Assembly: GCA_002499905.1 (NCBI GenBank)
Contig: DANP01000019.1
Coordinates: 143,215 to 197,987 of the forward strand
DNA length: 54,773 bases
Origin: Methanolinea sp. UBA277
GTDB taxonomy: Archaea; Halobacteriota; Methanomicrobia; Methanomicrobiales; Methanospirillaceae
Reading direction: 5' to 3'
Part shown: positions 41,545 through 50,336 of the stretch, one piece after another
How positions within the stretch are numbered: the first letter of the stretch is position 1
Layout of the letters: every line of letters starts with the position of its first letter
Notes under the pieces: model-generated
Seen by the model: the letters and a program-made list of their open reading frames with translations, nothing else
What the model was told of the DNA's origin: nothing
Database searches by the model: none
Position numbers and translations under genes: made by a program

Positions 41545-42342
41545 TTACCGTCCGGCTCTCCGGATTATCAGCATGGCGGCGATTAAGATGACGCAGAGGG
41601 ACCCCGCCAGGGAGAGCGGAACCGCAGTTGCCGTGCCGGTCACCGTCGTTTCCGGGATGGCTGTTGGTACGGGGCTTGGTTCTGGCGTGGTAGGCATACT
41701 GGAAGGCTGAAGGACGACATCGATCTTCTCTGAATCACCCGCAGCGAGATCGACGGTCTTTTCCGCAGGGAGATATCCGCGTGACTCGATGAGTATCCGG
41801 TAGGTTCCCGGTACGAGATCCGGGAGATCAAGGGGGGTGTCCCCGGTATACCGGTCGTTTACCAACACCTGTGCCCCCGGTGGAGTTGATCGCACAACGA
41901 TTCGGCCGGTGGTCACCGGTCGGGAAAGGATGAGGTCGATGCTTGAGTACGGAACTCCTGAAAGTGCATTCCGTGCTACCGGCATGGTTGCAGCATACAT
42001 AGTATACTCCCCTGCCGCGAGCCCGCCGGAGACCCTGCCCGTCCGCCAGGTATAGTTCCAGCGATCCGAAGAAACATCGACCTGGGTGAAGGTATCCGGC
42101 TCCCCGGTGATCACCGGTGAGATGCTGCTGTCCATCCGCGATCCGTCGGAGGGAACTCCCGGCCCGGTCATGAAGAGGTACACTCTGTCAGCTCCGATCG
42201 CTGTTCCCGAAAGGGGCACATCATCACCGATGGCAGCTTCCCGAGTCTCTGCTGCAGCATGCCCGGTGACAACTGCTGCAAGAAGGATGCAGAGCAGGGT
42301 GCGGGACATGATGGTTCGTATCAATTGGGGCGTCATCTTCAT
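41545..42342 (-). CDS. PEGA-domain surface protein
   Basis: A 265-residue secreted or membrane-anchored protein: signal peptide (SRTLLCILLAAVVTGHAAA), an Ig-like domain (about 35-145), a PEGA repeat (about 150-215: GRIVVRSTPPGAQVLVNDRY, LPDLVPGTYRILIESRGYLP), a Pro/Thr linker (PTTPEPSPVPTAIPETT) and a C-terminal helix ending IIRRAGR. This is an archaeal cell-surface layout. M12 is a possible later start. Role unknown. Confidence 0.85.
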   Translation of the reverse strand: MKMTPQLIRTIMSRTLLCILLAAVVTGHAAAETREAAIGDDVPLSGTAIGADRVYLFMTGPGVPSDGSRMDSSISPVITGEPDTFTQVDVSSDRWNYTWRTGRVSGGLAAGEYTMYAATMPVARNALSGVPYSSIDLILSRPVTTGRIVVRSTPPGAQVLVNDRYTGDTPLDLPDLVPGTYRILIESRGYLPAEKTVDLAAGDSEKIDVVLQPSSMPTTPEPSPVPTAIPETTVTGTATAVPLSLAGSLCVILIAAMLIIRRAGR

Positions 42343-42362
42343 CCTCCGGGAGGCCTCCCTGA

Positions 42363-42554
42363 CTAGTCAAAGAGATGAGCCTTAAACCGGCCTGACGAGG
42401 ATCGCTCATCGTTCTTTCGGGCTCCGGACGGGGGAGTCACCCTCCCTGGCATGCCAATGAACCGGAACGAACAGGTGCCGGAATCCTCGCGGAATACCAT
42501 GCACCGGTCTCCGATGCACGGTTTCTTGTCAAACGGGCACAACTTGTCGGTCAT
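42363..42554 (-). CDS. Small cysteine-rich protein
   Basis: A 63-residue protein with an N-terminal knot CPFDKKPCIGDRC, and Cys in DSGTCSFRF, four cysteines that may bind metal, then a basic disordered tail. AAAGGAGGG precedes the ATG. The region before its start encodes, in another frame, an overlapping candidate (42529-42663). Function unknown. Confidence 0.7.
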   Translation of the reverse strand: MTDKLCPFDKKPCIGDRCMVFREDSGTCSFRFIGMPGRVTPPSGARKNDERSSSGRFKAHLFD

Positions 42555-42663
42555 GAAAGCCCTCCTTTCCTATCTGCTTCTCCAGGTATTCCGGGAGATC
42601 GCAGTTCGCCATGATCGCCGGGCACGGGGGAATATACCCCTCAGTCCGGGCTTTTCTCTCCAT
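42529..42663 (-). CDS. Possible 44-residue small protein overlapping the Cys-rich gene
   Basis: MERKARTEGYIPPCPAIM then ANCDLPEYLEKQIGKEGF looks protein-like (CP...NCDLP). It overlaps the next gene by 26 nt and has no ribosome-binding site. A second frame over the same DNA (from 42699, MIDPRARLFAKWREKPG) also stays open; only one can be real. Confidence 0.35.
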   Translation of the reverse strand: MERKARTEGYIPPCPAIMANCDLPEYLEKQIGKEGFHDRQVVPV

Positions 42664-42754
42664 TTTGCAAAGAGCCTGGCTCTCGGATCGATCATGTATG
42701 CCTGAACATGGGAAAAGGGAAAAAATATAACTATCGGGGTGATGCCTGGTTGTA

Positions 42755-42835
42755 TCAGCAGGCAACAAAGAGCTGAATGACCGGGACGCACGAGAATAAC
42801 AGGATCGCAGCGGCCATCATGGTGTGTTCCTTCAT
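42755..42835 (-). CDS. Putative 26-residue membrane microprotein
   Basis: MKEHTMMAAAILLFSCV then PVIQLFVAC: a single membrane helix with a Cys at each end. GGAGGAACTCC stands before the ATG, a strong ribosome-binding site with 5-nt spacing, and a TATA-like AATTTTTAAC lies at about 42877-42886 on the coding strand. Such signals are rarely this complete at chance ORFs. No known family. Confidence 0.55.
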   Translation of the reverse strand: MKEHTMMAAAILLFSCVPVIQLFVAC

Positions 42836-42902
42836 GGAGTTCCTCCGTTTCACGGGAGAAAGAATGGCAGGAGCGGTTAAAAATTAGGTAGATGGTGACG
42901 GT

Positions 42903-43145
42903 TCAAAGGTCATGTTCAAGGGCGGTACCGGTGAGCCGCTGCACGGGCTGCTCCGAGTAGGAATATACCCTGATGGTGTCGATCAGAGCCGGACCGTATC
43001 CGTGGTGAGATCGGGAGCCGATCACCAGGTAGAGGCCGGAATCCGGCGGAACGATCTCGTGTTCGGTCCTGTAGGTAAAATCACGGTCCACATAGAAATC
43101 CACAGTTCGGTCAGGCTTCATCACCACCGAGTACTGGGACCGGGG
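42903..43145 (-). pseudogene. Truncated LamG/concanavalin-like C-terminal remnant
   Basis: The minus strand reads SQYSVVMKPDRTVDFYVD then SGLYLVIGSRSHHGYGPALI and DTIRVYSYS, the last strands of a LamG/ConA-like lectin domain. No start exists in frame: the reading frame runs into the stop end of the DUF362 gene, so the N-terminal portion is gone. Family recognition is by pattern only. Confidence 0.5.
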
Positions 43146-43146
43146 A

Positions 43147-44334
43147 TCAGGAGAGCCCGGAGATCCTGGCGACCAGGCGTCTGAATGGACCGGGCCGGAT
43201 CACAATCGATCCTGCGGGGCAGATCTCGTGGCAGCAGTAGCACCGGATGCACGTCTCCCGTCTGAGTTCTGGCACACCCTCGTGCAGAGTGAGTGCAGCC
43301 ACCGGGCAGATGAGGGTACAGCGACCGCAGTGCTGGCAGCGATTCGGAAGAAAAGAGGGGTACGGGGCATAGACCCCGCCAAGCCGGTGCAGGAGGGAGA
43401 GGAGCAGGCTTCGCGTCATCCCTCTCCCCGGTCCCCGGTAGGTTGAGGGAAGGCGGATCCCGTCCCCCTGCAGAGCTTCAGGAGGATTCCCGACCAGGGA
43501 GACCTGTTCGGGACTGCTGCCGGGAAGCCCGCGCACACGGGCAGCCCGGAGGGTAGGGACCTCATCGGGGGGTATTCCAATCATCCTGCAGGCGGTCAGA
43601 TCGAGGGCGGTTGCATTCCTGCCGGCCAGGACCACCCCCAGCAGCCGGGGGGTCCCGGATGACGGACCATCCCCCTCCATGACCATCACTGCATCCAGGA
43701 TCTGTAGGGAAGGCCGCAGCAGATCGTTCAGATCGAGGATCATTCCGGCAAAGTGGTCCGGGTCCTGGAACCGGGCATGGTGGAGCGGTTTTTCAAGGCC
43801 GGGGAGGACTCCAAACAGGTTCTTTGCTCCTCCGGAGTAGAGGGTCCAGAGGTGGGTCTTCGCCTTTGAGAGCACGATGATGTGATCGGCATCGAGTGCC
43901 GGTGCGATAACCGGGAAGCTCTTCACCATACGGCCGGCCGGGTGGGAGACGATGCGGTAACCGGTATCGTAGTTGAGCTCTGCCCCGGTATCACGGGCTA
44001 CCGCTTCATACCCGGCAGCCGCATACAGTCGTCTGAGGTTTGCAGGGGTGTACCGTATCCCGCCTCCCGGGCTGTCAGCGATGGTCACCCGGCATCCGAG
44101 ATCTCCACAGATGAGCGACACGGCCCGCACCACCTCAGGATGGGTGGTCACACACCGTTCCGGGGGAAGCCCCTGGAGAAGGTTTGGTTTGAGGAGCACC
44201 CTGCTCCCCGGATTGATGAATGAGGTGATCCCGCCCAGCGCATCGATAGCTTTCCTGACGGCGGTCCCAACCTCTTCCCGGTTGTACGAGCCGCACTCCG
44301 CACAGGATATCACCTCCTTTTCTGTCCCGGCCAC
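43147..44334 (-). CDS. DUF362 domain protein with two 4Fe-4S clusters
   Basis: A 395-residue protein: a DUF362 domain (about 10-290, GSRVLLKPNLLQGLPPERCV and SKAKTHLWTLYSGGAKNLFG) and a C-terminal ferredoxin domain with CQHCGRCTLICP and CIRCYCCHEICP. DUF362 proteins are iron-sulfur proteins of unclear redox role, common in anaerobes. Starts with GTG 44334, adjoining the stop of the small membrane gene before it, so both form a unit. No membrane segment. Confidence 0.88.
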   Translation of the reverse strand: MAGTEKEVISCAECGSYNREEVGTAVRKAIDALGGITSFINPGSRVLLKPNLLQGLPPERCVTTHPEVVRAVSLICGDLGCRVTIADSPGGGIRYTPANLRRLYAAAGYEAVARDTGAELNYDTGYRIVSHPAGRMVKSFPVIAPALDADHIIVLSKAKTHLWTLYSGGAKNLFGVLPGLEKPLHHARFQDPDHFAGMILDLNDLLRPSLQILDAVMVMEGDGPSSGTPRLLGVVLAGRNATALDLTACRMIGIPPDEVPTLRAARVRGLPGSSPEQVSLVGNPPEALQGDGIRLPSTYRGPGRGMTRSLLLSLLHRLGGVYAPYPSFLPNRCQHCGRCTLICPVAALTLHEGVPELRRETCIRCYCCHEICPAGSIVIRPGPFRRLVARISGLS

Positions 44335-44604
44335 TCATTCACCCCGGGCCGGCTCTGCACAGGAATGATTGGCAAAGAGGAGGCAGCCGCCGATGAAATA
44401 GGCGATGGGTATGGTCCAGAGGGGGTATGCCACAAGAAAATAGATCTCAGCACAACCCAGAATCAGCTGCGCCACCGGGGTGTCGTTGCCGAATGCGGCC
44501 ATGAAGGCGGCACCATACACTCCGGCGGTGATGACCAGGTAGATAATCACACCGGCAAGACCACCCCGGATATTGGTGATGGCATCTTTGACACAGGTAT
44601 GCAT
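44335..44604 (-). CDS. Two- to three-helix membrane protein
   Basis: An 89-residue protein, starting MHTCVKDAITNIRGG, with helices LAGVIIYLVITAGVYGAAFM, AQLILGCAEIYFLVAYPLW and IPIAYFIGGCLLF. Five cysteines spread along it. ATG 44604 follows GAGAGATC; 44634 is an earlier in-frame start. Directly precedes and probably co-transcribed with the DUF362 gene. No family recognised. Confidence 0.7.
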   Translation of the reverse strand: MHTCVKDAITNIRGGLAGVIIYLVITAGVYGAAFMAAFGNDTPVAQLILGCAEIYFLVAYPLWTIPIAYFIGGCLLFANHSCAEPARGE

Positions 44605-44716
44605 GCCTGATCTCTCTTTGCACCCGATGGCCAAAAAGAGATCTCATCTCCGGTCCAAAACCCGTTTCCTGTTCCTGCATCCGTTGTGGCCGGCTCGTAT
44701 AAATCCGGAGAAGCTG

Positions 44717-45310
44717 ATGTTCTGGAAGGAACACAGCAGGGATGCACTGATGAGCTATCACGATGAGCAGTCACGGCGTTCATGGCAGAATCCTGAACAG
44801 ATACTTGCCCACACCGTGCTTGGCCCGGGAGACACCGTGGTTGATATCGGGTGCGGTGAGGGATTTTTTGCCCTCCCGGCTGCCAGGATTGCCGGCAACA
44901 GCGGAAAGGTCATCGGGATCGATATCAACGGGGGAGCCGTCTCACGGATGCTGGAGCAGGCCCGGAGGGAAGGACTCCACAATGTATCGGGAATCGTCGG
45001 GAGCGGTGAGGAGACCCGTGCCTGTGAAGGCTGCGCAGACCTGATCTTCTTTGGCATCGATCTCCACGATTTTTCGGATCCGCGGAAGGTTCTCCACAAT
45101 GCCCGCGAGATGATCAAAGCCGGCGGGACCCTCTGCAACCTGGACTGGAAGAAAAAGGAGACCCCCTTCGGACCACCGATCAGCAAACGGTTCGATGAAG
45201 AGACTGCGGCGGCACTGATACGGGAAGCAGGCTTTGCGGTACTGTGCATCGAAGAGGTCCCGCCGTGGTTCTACCTCATCACGGCAGTACCAGACGTCAC
45301 CGATCGGTAA
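44717..45310 (+). CDS. Class I SAM-dependent methyltransferase
   Basis: A 197-residue methyltransferase with motif I VVDIGCGEGFFALPAA, motif II GKVIGIDINGGAVS and GCADLIFFGIDLHDFSDP (motif IV). It follows the UbiE/arsenite-type layout with no other domain; substrate unknown. ATG 44717 follows GGAG; ATG 44750 (MSYHDEQSRRSWQ) is a good alternative because the TATA-like GTATAAAT is at about 44697. The frame is open upstream but hydrophilic. Confidence 0.8.
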   Translation: MFWKEHSRDALMSYHDEQSRRSWQNPEQILAHTVLGPGDTVVDIGCGEGFFALPAARIAGNSGKVIGIDINGGAVSRMLEQARREGLHNVSGIVGSGEETRACEGCADLIFFGIDLHDFSDPRKVLHNAREMIKAGGTLCNLDWKKKETPFGPPISKRFDEETAAALIREAGFAVLCIEEVPPWFYLITAVPDVTDR

Positions 45311-45327
45311 GGAGAGCTCCGGGAGGT

Positions 45328-45762
45328 TTACAGGGGAAAAAATTTCAGTGAGGCGGAATTCATGCAGTAGCGCTTTCCGGCAGGTGGAGGGCCGTCGTCA
45401 AAGACATGGCCGAGATGAGCGCCGCACCGGGCGCAGAGCACTTCAGTCCGGATCATACCCAGGCTCCGGTCGGTTTCAGTCCTGATATTATGCGCATCGA
45501 CAGGTGAGGAAAAACTCGGCCATCCCGTCTCTGAATCAAATTTGGCATCAGAACTGAAGAGATCGGTGCCGCAACAGACACAGCGGTAGAGTCCGGTGGC
45601 GTGGAAGTCATGGTACCTGCCGGTAAAGGCCGGTTCCGTTCCCTTCTTCCGTGCAATCCGGAACTCCTCCTCAGTGAGGATCTCCCTCCACTCAGCATCA
45701 CTCTTCCGGACTACTTCACGATCTTCGAGACTCCGGGTTTGTGCATTGTAGATGAGGACCAT
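45328..45762 (-). CDS. msrB: Peptide-methionine (R)-S-oxide reductase
   Basis: A 144-residue MsrB that reduces methionine-R-sulfoxide in proteins. Structural zinc is held by two pairs, CVCC and CARC. The catalytic cysteine is in RYCMNSASL; the WPSF motif (DSETGWPSF) and GHVFDDGPPPAGKRYC are standard. ATG 45762 is preferred to an earlier start at 45801. Oxidative-damage repair, fitting the redox genes of the window. Confidence 0.93.
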   Translation of the reverse strand: MVLIYNAQTRSLEDREVVRKSDAEWREILTEEEFRIARKKGTEPAFTGRYHDFHATGLYRCVCCGTDLFSSDAKFDSETGWPSFSSPVDAHNIRTETDRSLGMIRTEVLCARCGAHLGHVFDDGPPPAGKRYCMNSASLKFFPL

Positions 45763-45817
45763 ATTCACAATACTCGTGCTCTGATCCCGATTTCCGATCA
45801 AAACGTGAACGTGGGGG

Positions 45818-46678
45818 TTATCTCCTCCTGACTACGAGGAAGGCGCATCCCGCAAGTGCACCAAGCAGCACCAGGGGAGAGAGTCCTGCCCTGCCGGTTT
45901 GAGCGGCAGGAACGAGCGCTGCCGAAACGATGCTCCCCTCCTCGGTGATAGTGATGGTCTGGCTAAAATCGGTATATCCATCCATCGTTATCAGGAGCGT
46001 GTGTTCACCCGGTGAAACATCAGCGACGGTCAGGGGGGTCATCCCGATCATCTGTCCATCAAGGTATACCCGGGCTCCCGGGGGATCTGAGGATACGGTC
46101 AGGGATCCGGAGACCGCCTTCCGGAGGGTGACCGGCACCTTCTTTATCTCATTCTTCCCCATGAAGAGCTCCATGGTCTGGGTGACATATCCCTCCCGGG
46201 AGATCTGGATGGCATGGTTGCCGGGGACGACATCGCGGATGATGAAAATTCCGTTGGGTGGAACGGTCCCTGCATCAGTCCCGTCGTAATAGATAGTGGA
46301 GAGGGTGGGAGTCACGAGCAGGTGGAGGGTGCCGTACTCGACAAGCGGCAGGGCCGAGAGTTTAGCATAGATATCAACGACTTGTCCTTTTCCCGGGACC
46401 GATGTGATCGTCCCCGTATAGGTTTTATAGCCCTCTTTTTCTATGGTAAACGTCCGGTACGGCGTTCCGGTCACATAGATCGGCACATCCAGAATCCCTT
46501 CAGCTATCTCCCCTTTATAGTCGCCATCGAAGTAGACCTTTGCCCCGTCCACATTGCAGTGGATACGGTAGGTGCCCATATCGCCTCCTATGGGCCCATC
46601 AGGTTGCGCACCAACGGTTCCGGCGACCAGAACAAGCGAAAAAATCGCTACTGCAACAGGAAGAGAGAATTTTTCCAT
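45818..46678 (-). CDS. Multi-PEGA-domain surface protein
   Basis: A 286-residue surface protein: signal peptide (FSLPVAVAIFSLVLVAGTVG), about three PEGA-like repeats (from 36; from 118, GTLHLLVTPTLSTIYYDG; and from 192, LTVSSDPPGARVYLDGQMIG), and a C-terminal helix with the tail FLVVRRR. Same design as the protein at 41545 but with more repeats and no Pro-rich linker. A TATA-like element lies at about 46716-46725. Cell-envelope role unknown. Confidence 0.88.
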   Translation of the reverse strand: MEKFSLPVAVAIFSLVLVAGTVGAQPDGPIGGDMGTYRIHCNVDGAKVYFDGDYKGEIAEGILDVPIYVTGTPYRTFTIEKEGYKTYTGTITSVPGKGQVVDIYAKLSALPLVEYGTLHLLVTPTLSTIYYDGTDAGTVPPNGIFIIRDVVPGNHAIQISREGYVTQTMELFMGKNEIKKVPVTLRKAVSGSLTVSSDPPGARVYLDGQMIGMTPLTVADVSPGEHTLLITMDGYTDFSQTITITEEGSIVSAALVPAAQTGRAGLSPLVLLGALAGCAFLVVRRR

Positions 46679-46865
46679 GGTTGATCAGTCCGATATACTG
46701 TATGGGTTTTTTTGGCGGTATTTAAATCTATCAATGCTTTCTGACGAAAAAGAGGACCTTCCCGTCTTTCCGGGATACAGCAGGGATGGGGCAGGAATAT
46801 GGGGAGGAAAAAAAGCGATCCATTGAAGAGATGACACAGTCATTACCCTAATTCTAGAGAGAACC

Positions 46866-47033
46866 ATGACGCCAAACGCAGGAAGAGGGCACGGGAGAGA
46901 CCAGTGGAACGGTGAAGGAAGCCCCCGACGCTGTATCTGTCCTAACTGCAGGTATGAACGCGCCAACCCGCCTGAAGTCCCGTGCTATGCCCTGAAGTGC
47001 CCCCGCTGCGGTGCACCGATGGCAGATCTCTGA
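46866..47033 (+). CDS. Small two-knuckle zinc-binding protein
   Basis: A 55-residue protein with a Gly/Arg-rich start (MTPNAGRGHGRDQWNGEG), then CICPNCRYERANPPEVPC and KCPRCGAPM, a fold seen in small methanogen metal-binding proteins (CPNCG ... C ... KCPxCGxPM). AGAGAG lies before the ATG. Small and single in its gap between PEGA and tRNA-His. Function unknown. Confidence 0.75.
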   Translation: MTPNAGRGHGRDQWNGEGSPRRCICPNCRYERANPPEVPCYALKCPRCGAPMADL

Positions 47034-47085
47034 AGGAATGACGGGCCGGGATCACGGGAGAAAGACGCAGAATTAGGGAAGAAGA

Positions 47086-47158
47086 GGCCAGGGCCGAGAC
47101 TCGAACCCGGGTCGGGGGATCCACAGTCCCCTAGGATAACCAACTACCCCACCCTGGC
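47086..47158 (-). tRNA. tRNA-His(GUG)
   Basis: A 73-nt tRNA on the minus strand. Acceptor GCCAGGG/CCCTGGC, anticodon stem-loop GGGGA-CTGTGGA-TCCCC with anticodon GTG, T-arm GGGTTCGAGTCTC, discriminator C73. Position -1 is T, so the identity G-1 must be added after transcription. A TATA-like ATATATTATATATC lies upstream on the minus strand. Confidence 0.95.
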
Positions 47159-47378
47159 AGGATATACCCGGATTAATTGGATTTCGCGATATATAATATA
47201 TGACCATCCGGATGCGCCGGGCTGCTGCTCCGGAGAGGTGGATTAATACCTTTTGTGCGCCAGTATAATACAGAACCTGGTGCCGGTATCTCCAGCTCTT
47301 CCTCTGCCCGAGCTATCCCTCTCACCAGCCGGCACCTGATCTCTCTCCGGGTTACCGTCAGAGGCAAGGTGGTTTCCA
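47159..47378 (+). promoter_or_regulatory. infB upstream region with distant stem
   Basis: The 220 nt before infB hold AT-rich TATA-like strings (GATATATAATATATG near 47189, shared with tRNA-His, and CAGTATAATAC near 47261), then GGTGCCGG (47279-47286) and CCGGCACC (47329-47336) able to form an 8-bp stem around 42 nt, and AAGGTGG before the GTG start. If the transcript starts near 47290 the stem is only partly included, so a regulatory role is uncertain. Confidence 0.35.
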
Positions 47379-49157
47379 GTGACGCAGAAATCAGGCATCC
47401 GGACTCCGATTGTCGCCGTGCTTGGCCATGTTGACCACGGCAAGACCTCACTCCTTGACCGGATAAGGGGTTCATCGGTGGTGAGCACCGAAGACGGCTC
47501 GATCACCCAGCATATCGGGGCGACCATCGTTCCGATAGAAGCGATCAGGATGATGAGCGGTACGATGGAAAAGATGCCGATCAGAGTTCCGGGCCTCCTC
47601 TTCATCGACACTCCCGGCCATCACGCATTCACCACCCTCCGTGCACGGGGAGGTGCGCTCGCGGACATGGCCATTCTGGTTGTGGACATCAACCAGGGAT
47701 TCCAGCCCCAGACCACCGAAGCGCTCCAGATCCTCCGCACCTACCGTACTCCCTTTGTCGTTGCGGCGACCAAAGTTGACCGCATTCATGGATGGAGGCC
47801 TTCGAAAAACGAGCCATTTCTTACCTCATTCGCCCGCCAGAACGACCGGGTGAAGGAGCTCGTGGAGAACAGGATTTACGGGCTGGTGGCCAAGCTCTCG
47901 GAATTCGGGTTCTCCGGTGAGCGCTTCGACCGTGTCTCCGATTTCCAGCGGAATCTGGCCATCGTGCCGGTCAGTGCCCATACCGGAGAGGGAATCGCCG
48001 AACTTCTCATGGTCATGATCGGGCTTGCCCAGCGCTACATGGAGGAGGATCTGGCATACTCGGTTGATGGGCCCGGGATAGGAACCGTGCTCGAGGTCAA
48101 GGAAGAACGGGGTCTGGGAACCACCCTTGACGTCATCCTGTATGATGGGACACTTTCGGTGGGTGAAGAGATAGCGATCGCCAGAACGGACGGGGTGGCG
48201 GTCACAAAAGTCCGGGCACTGCTGAAGCCGCGCCCCTTGAAGGAGATACTGGTTGAAGACCGGTTTGAACGGGTCAAGAAGGTCATGGCAGCTGCGGGAA
48301 TCAAGGTGAGTGCCCCGAATCTCGATGGCACCATTGCCGGGTCGCCGATTCAGGTGGTCACCGGTGACCCGGAGCCGGTAAAAGAGCGGATCAGGAGAGA
48401 GATGGAGGAGATCTCGGTCAAGATCTCCCCTGAAGGCCTGATGATAAAGGCGGATACGATTGGGGCACTGGAAGCGCTCTGCAACGAGCTTGATGCAAAG
48501 GAAATAGGGGTCATGCGGGCCGATGTGGGCCCGGTCAGCCGCCATGACCTCATCGAAGTGGAGACGATCAAGAACCCCTACTACCGGGCCCTCCTCGCAT
48601 TCAACACCCCCATCCTTCCCGATGTGGCAGAGATGCTCAGGGATCCCGGATACTCGCAGGTGAAGGTCTTTGGGGGCCGGATAATCTACCAGCTCGTGGA
48701 CGATTATATTGCCTGGCGGGACGATCTGAAGAGGAAGGCTGAGCAGCAGCGGTTCGAGCAGATCATCATGCCGGCAAAGATCCGGGTATTGCCGCACTGC
48801 ATTTTCCGCCAGAGCAACCCCGCCGTGGTCGGAGTAAGGGTGCTCGGAGGGACGCTCCGCACCGATGTCAACCTCATCCAGACCGATGGAAAGAAGGTCG
48901 GGCACCTCAAATCCATGCAGCTCAACCAGGAGAATATCCGTGAGGGGAAGGCGGGGGCCGAGGTGGCAATCTCTATCGAGGGAGCAACAGTTGGACGCCA
49001 ACTAAACGAGGGAGACGATCTCTTTGTGGAGATCCCGGAACGCCACGTCAAGGTGCTCGAACGCGAAATGCAGGCTACCCTGCCGATCAGCACCCAGGAA
49101 ATCCTCGGTGAGTTTACAGCGATGAAGCGCAAGGCCGATCCGTTCTGGGGTAAATAG
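47379..49157 (+). CDS. infB: Translation initiation factor IF-2 (aIF5B)
   Basis: A 592-residue GTPase that joins ribosomal subunits in initiation. G1 is GHVDHGKTS near the N-terminus, G3 DTPGHHAF, and TKVDR is the G4; domains II, III and IV (to about 590) follow. The archaeal form lacks the long bacterial N-terminal extension. Start is GTG 47379, after AAGGTGG. Followed after 149 nt by rps6e, which has its own TATA box (TACTTTAAATC). Confidence 0.95.
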   Translation: MTQKSGIRTPIVAVLGHVDHGKTSLLDRIRGSSVVSTEDGSITQHIGATIVPIEAIRMMSGTMEKMPIRVPGLLFIDTPGHHAFTTLRARGGALADMAILVVDINQGFQPQTTEALQILRTYRTPFVVAATKVDRIHGWRPSKNEPFLTSFARQNDRVKELVENRIYGLVAKLSEFGFSGERFDRVSDFQRNLAIVPVSAHTGEGIAELLMVMIGLAQRYMEEDLAYSVDGPGIGTVLEVKEERGLGTTLDVILYDGTLSVGEEIAIARTDGVAVTKVRALLKPRPLKEILVEDRFERVKKVMAAAGIKVSAPNLDGTIAGSPIQVVTGDPEPVKERIRREMEEISVKISPEGLMIKADTIGALEALCNELDAKEIGVMRADVGPVSRHDLIEVETIKNPYYRALLAFNTPILPDVAEMLRDPGYSQVKVFGGRIIYQLVDDYIAWRDDLKRKAEQQRFEQIIMPAKIRVLPHCIFRQSNPAVVGVRVLGGTLRTDVNLIQTDGKKVGHLKSMQLNQENIREGKAGAEVAISIEGATVGRQLNEGDDLFVEIPERHVKVLEREMQATLPISTQEILGEFTAMKRKADPFWGK

Positions 49158-49306
49158 TATTTAATAGATCGGCCACCCAAAATTATGGGTACTTCCCGGG
49201 GGAGAACCGCGTGAAGGCACCGATTAATCAGTGTCTCCCGGTCGAGATGAGATCCGGATCGCGGCCCCCTGTCTCCGGGATACTTTAAATCAAGGAGTCG
49301 TGGCAC

Positions 49307-49711
49307 ATGGTGGAGTTCAAGGTCGTATTGTCTGACCAGAAGACAGGACGGGCATATAACGTCAACGTGAGTGGTGGTCCGGCAGGTGCCATCATCGGGA
49401 AACGGATTGGAGACGAGCTGGATGCAGGGCCGTTCGGGCTGCCCGGGTACCGCATGGAGATTACCGGGGGATCTGACCGGAACGGGACCCCGGCACGGAG
49501 GAACCTCCCTGTTGCCGGCAGGAAGAGACTGCTACTCTCGGGCGGCGTCGGGTTCAAACCGGTCAGGGAAGGGCAGCGGCGGAGGAAATCGATCCGGGGC
49601 AATGAGATAACCGCGGATTTTGTCCAGGTCAATGCCCGGATCACCGCCTATGGCGACAAATCCCTTGAAGAACACTTTGCCAAGCCAGCTCCCGAAGAAA
49701 AGAAAGAATAA
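49307..49711 (+). CDS. rps6e: 30S ribosomal protein S6e
   Basis: A 134-residue archaeal/eukaryotic ribosomal protein: FKVVLSDQKTGRAYNVNVSG, then GDELDAGPFGLPGYRMEITGG, and RRRKSIRGNEIT. Archaeal length (no C-terminal phosphorylated tail). ATG 49307 with a TATA box about 25 nt upstream, so almost leaderless. It often sits next to infB in archaea. Ends 4 nt from the convergent DUF2240 gene. Confidence 0.95.
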   Translation: MVEFKVVLSDQKTGRAYNVNVSGGPAGAIIGKRIGDELDAGPFGLPGYRMEITGGSDRNGTPARRNLPVAGRKRLLLSGGVGFKPVREGQRRRKSIRGNEITADFVQVNARITAYGDKSLEEHFAKPAPEEKKE

Positions 49712-49715
49712 TATT

Positions 49716-50177
49716 TCATTTTTTCAGAATCGTTTCCCTCAGTGCAGGGAGCAGATCCTCAAAAGGTACTCCGAAGCGCCGGGCAAGGATAACAATTGCC
49801 GCCTCCGGCCTGATCTTCCCATCGAAATTCTGGCGGATGAGGGCGTTCATCTCGGCGGCAATGGTGGTGAGGGGAATGTCCCGCTTCTGGGCAATCCGCT
49901 GCATGAGCTCCTCCTGCGGGTCCGATTTCCGGAAGACTGCGGCTGATGGTTTAAATCCGAGCGGGATCTCAACTGTTCCCACATCGAAGAGCGGCCGGAT
50001 CATGTCGCCTTCATAGGCGATCAGTCCCTCCTCCTCTGCCCGGGAAAGGAGCATGGTCGCCTGTTCGATATTCATCCATCCCCGCTCAAAGGCGAGATAA
50101 TAGACAATCTCGTTCTTTTTCAGACGTTCCTTTCGCGTGTGCCTGAACGGTGCGGCGATGGTGACGGTGAGACTCAT
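49716..50177 (-). CDS. DUF2240 family protein
   Basis: A 153-residue archaeal conserved protein: KKNEIVYYLAFERGWMNIEQ, LLSRAEEEGLIAYEGDMIRP and a helical end KIRPEAAIVILARRFGVPF. The helix-turn-helix-like N-terminal part suggests nucleic-acid or ribosome contact; no role is known. The ATG at 50177 is chosen over 50240. Gene order infB-rps6e-DUF2240 points to a translation link, inferred. Confidence 0.8.
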   Translation of the reverse strand: MSLTVTIAAPFRHTRKERLKKNEIVYYLAFERGWMNIEQATMLLSRAEEEGLIAYEGDMIRPLFDVGTVEIPLGFKPSAAVFRKSDPQEELMQRIAQKRDIPLTTIAAEMNALIRQNFDGKIRPEAAIVILARRFGVPFEDLLPALRETILKK

Positions 50178-50336
50178 ACCTGCTCCTGGCAGTGCACACC
50201 GGACGGGGATGTTCCGCTCCCTGCATGCAGGAATAATCATATATCAAACGGTTTTTATCAAGCAATCGATTTAGAGCAGTACCGGACGGGAGTGGGTCCC
50301 TGCAGGGTGCGCAAGACTATTATGATCGGGACAGCG

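Noticed and set aside
47826..49001. 391-codon minus-strand frame inside infB
   Set aside because: Antisense to conserved infB domains; composition typical of a shadow frame.
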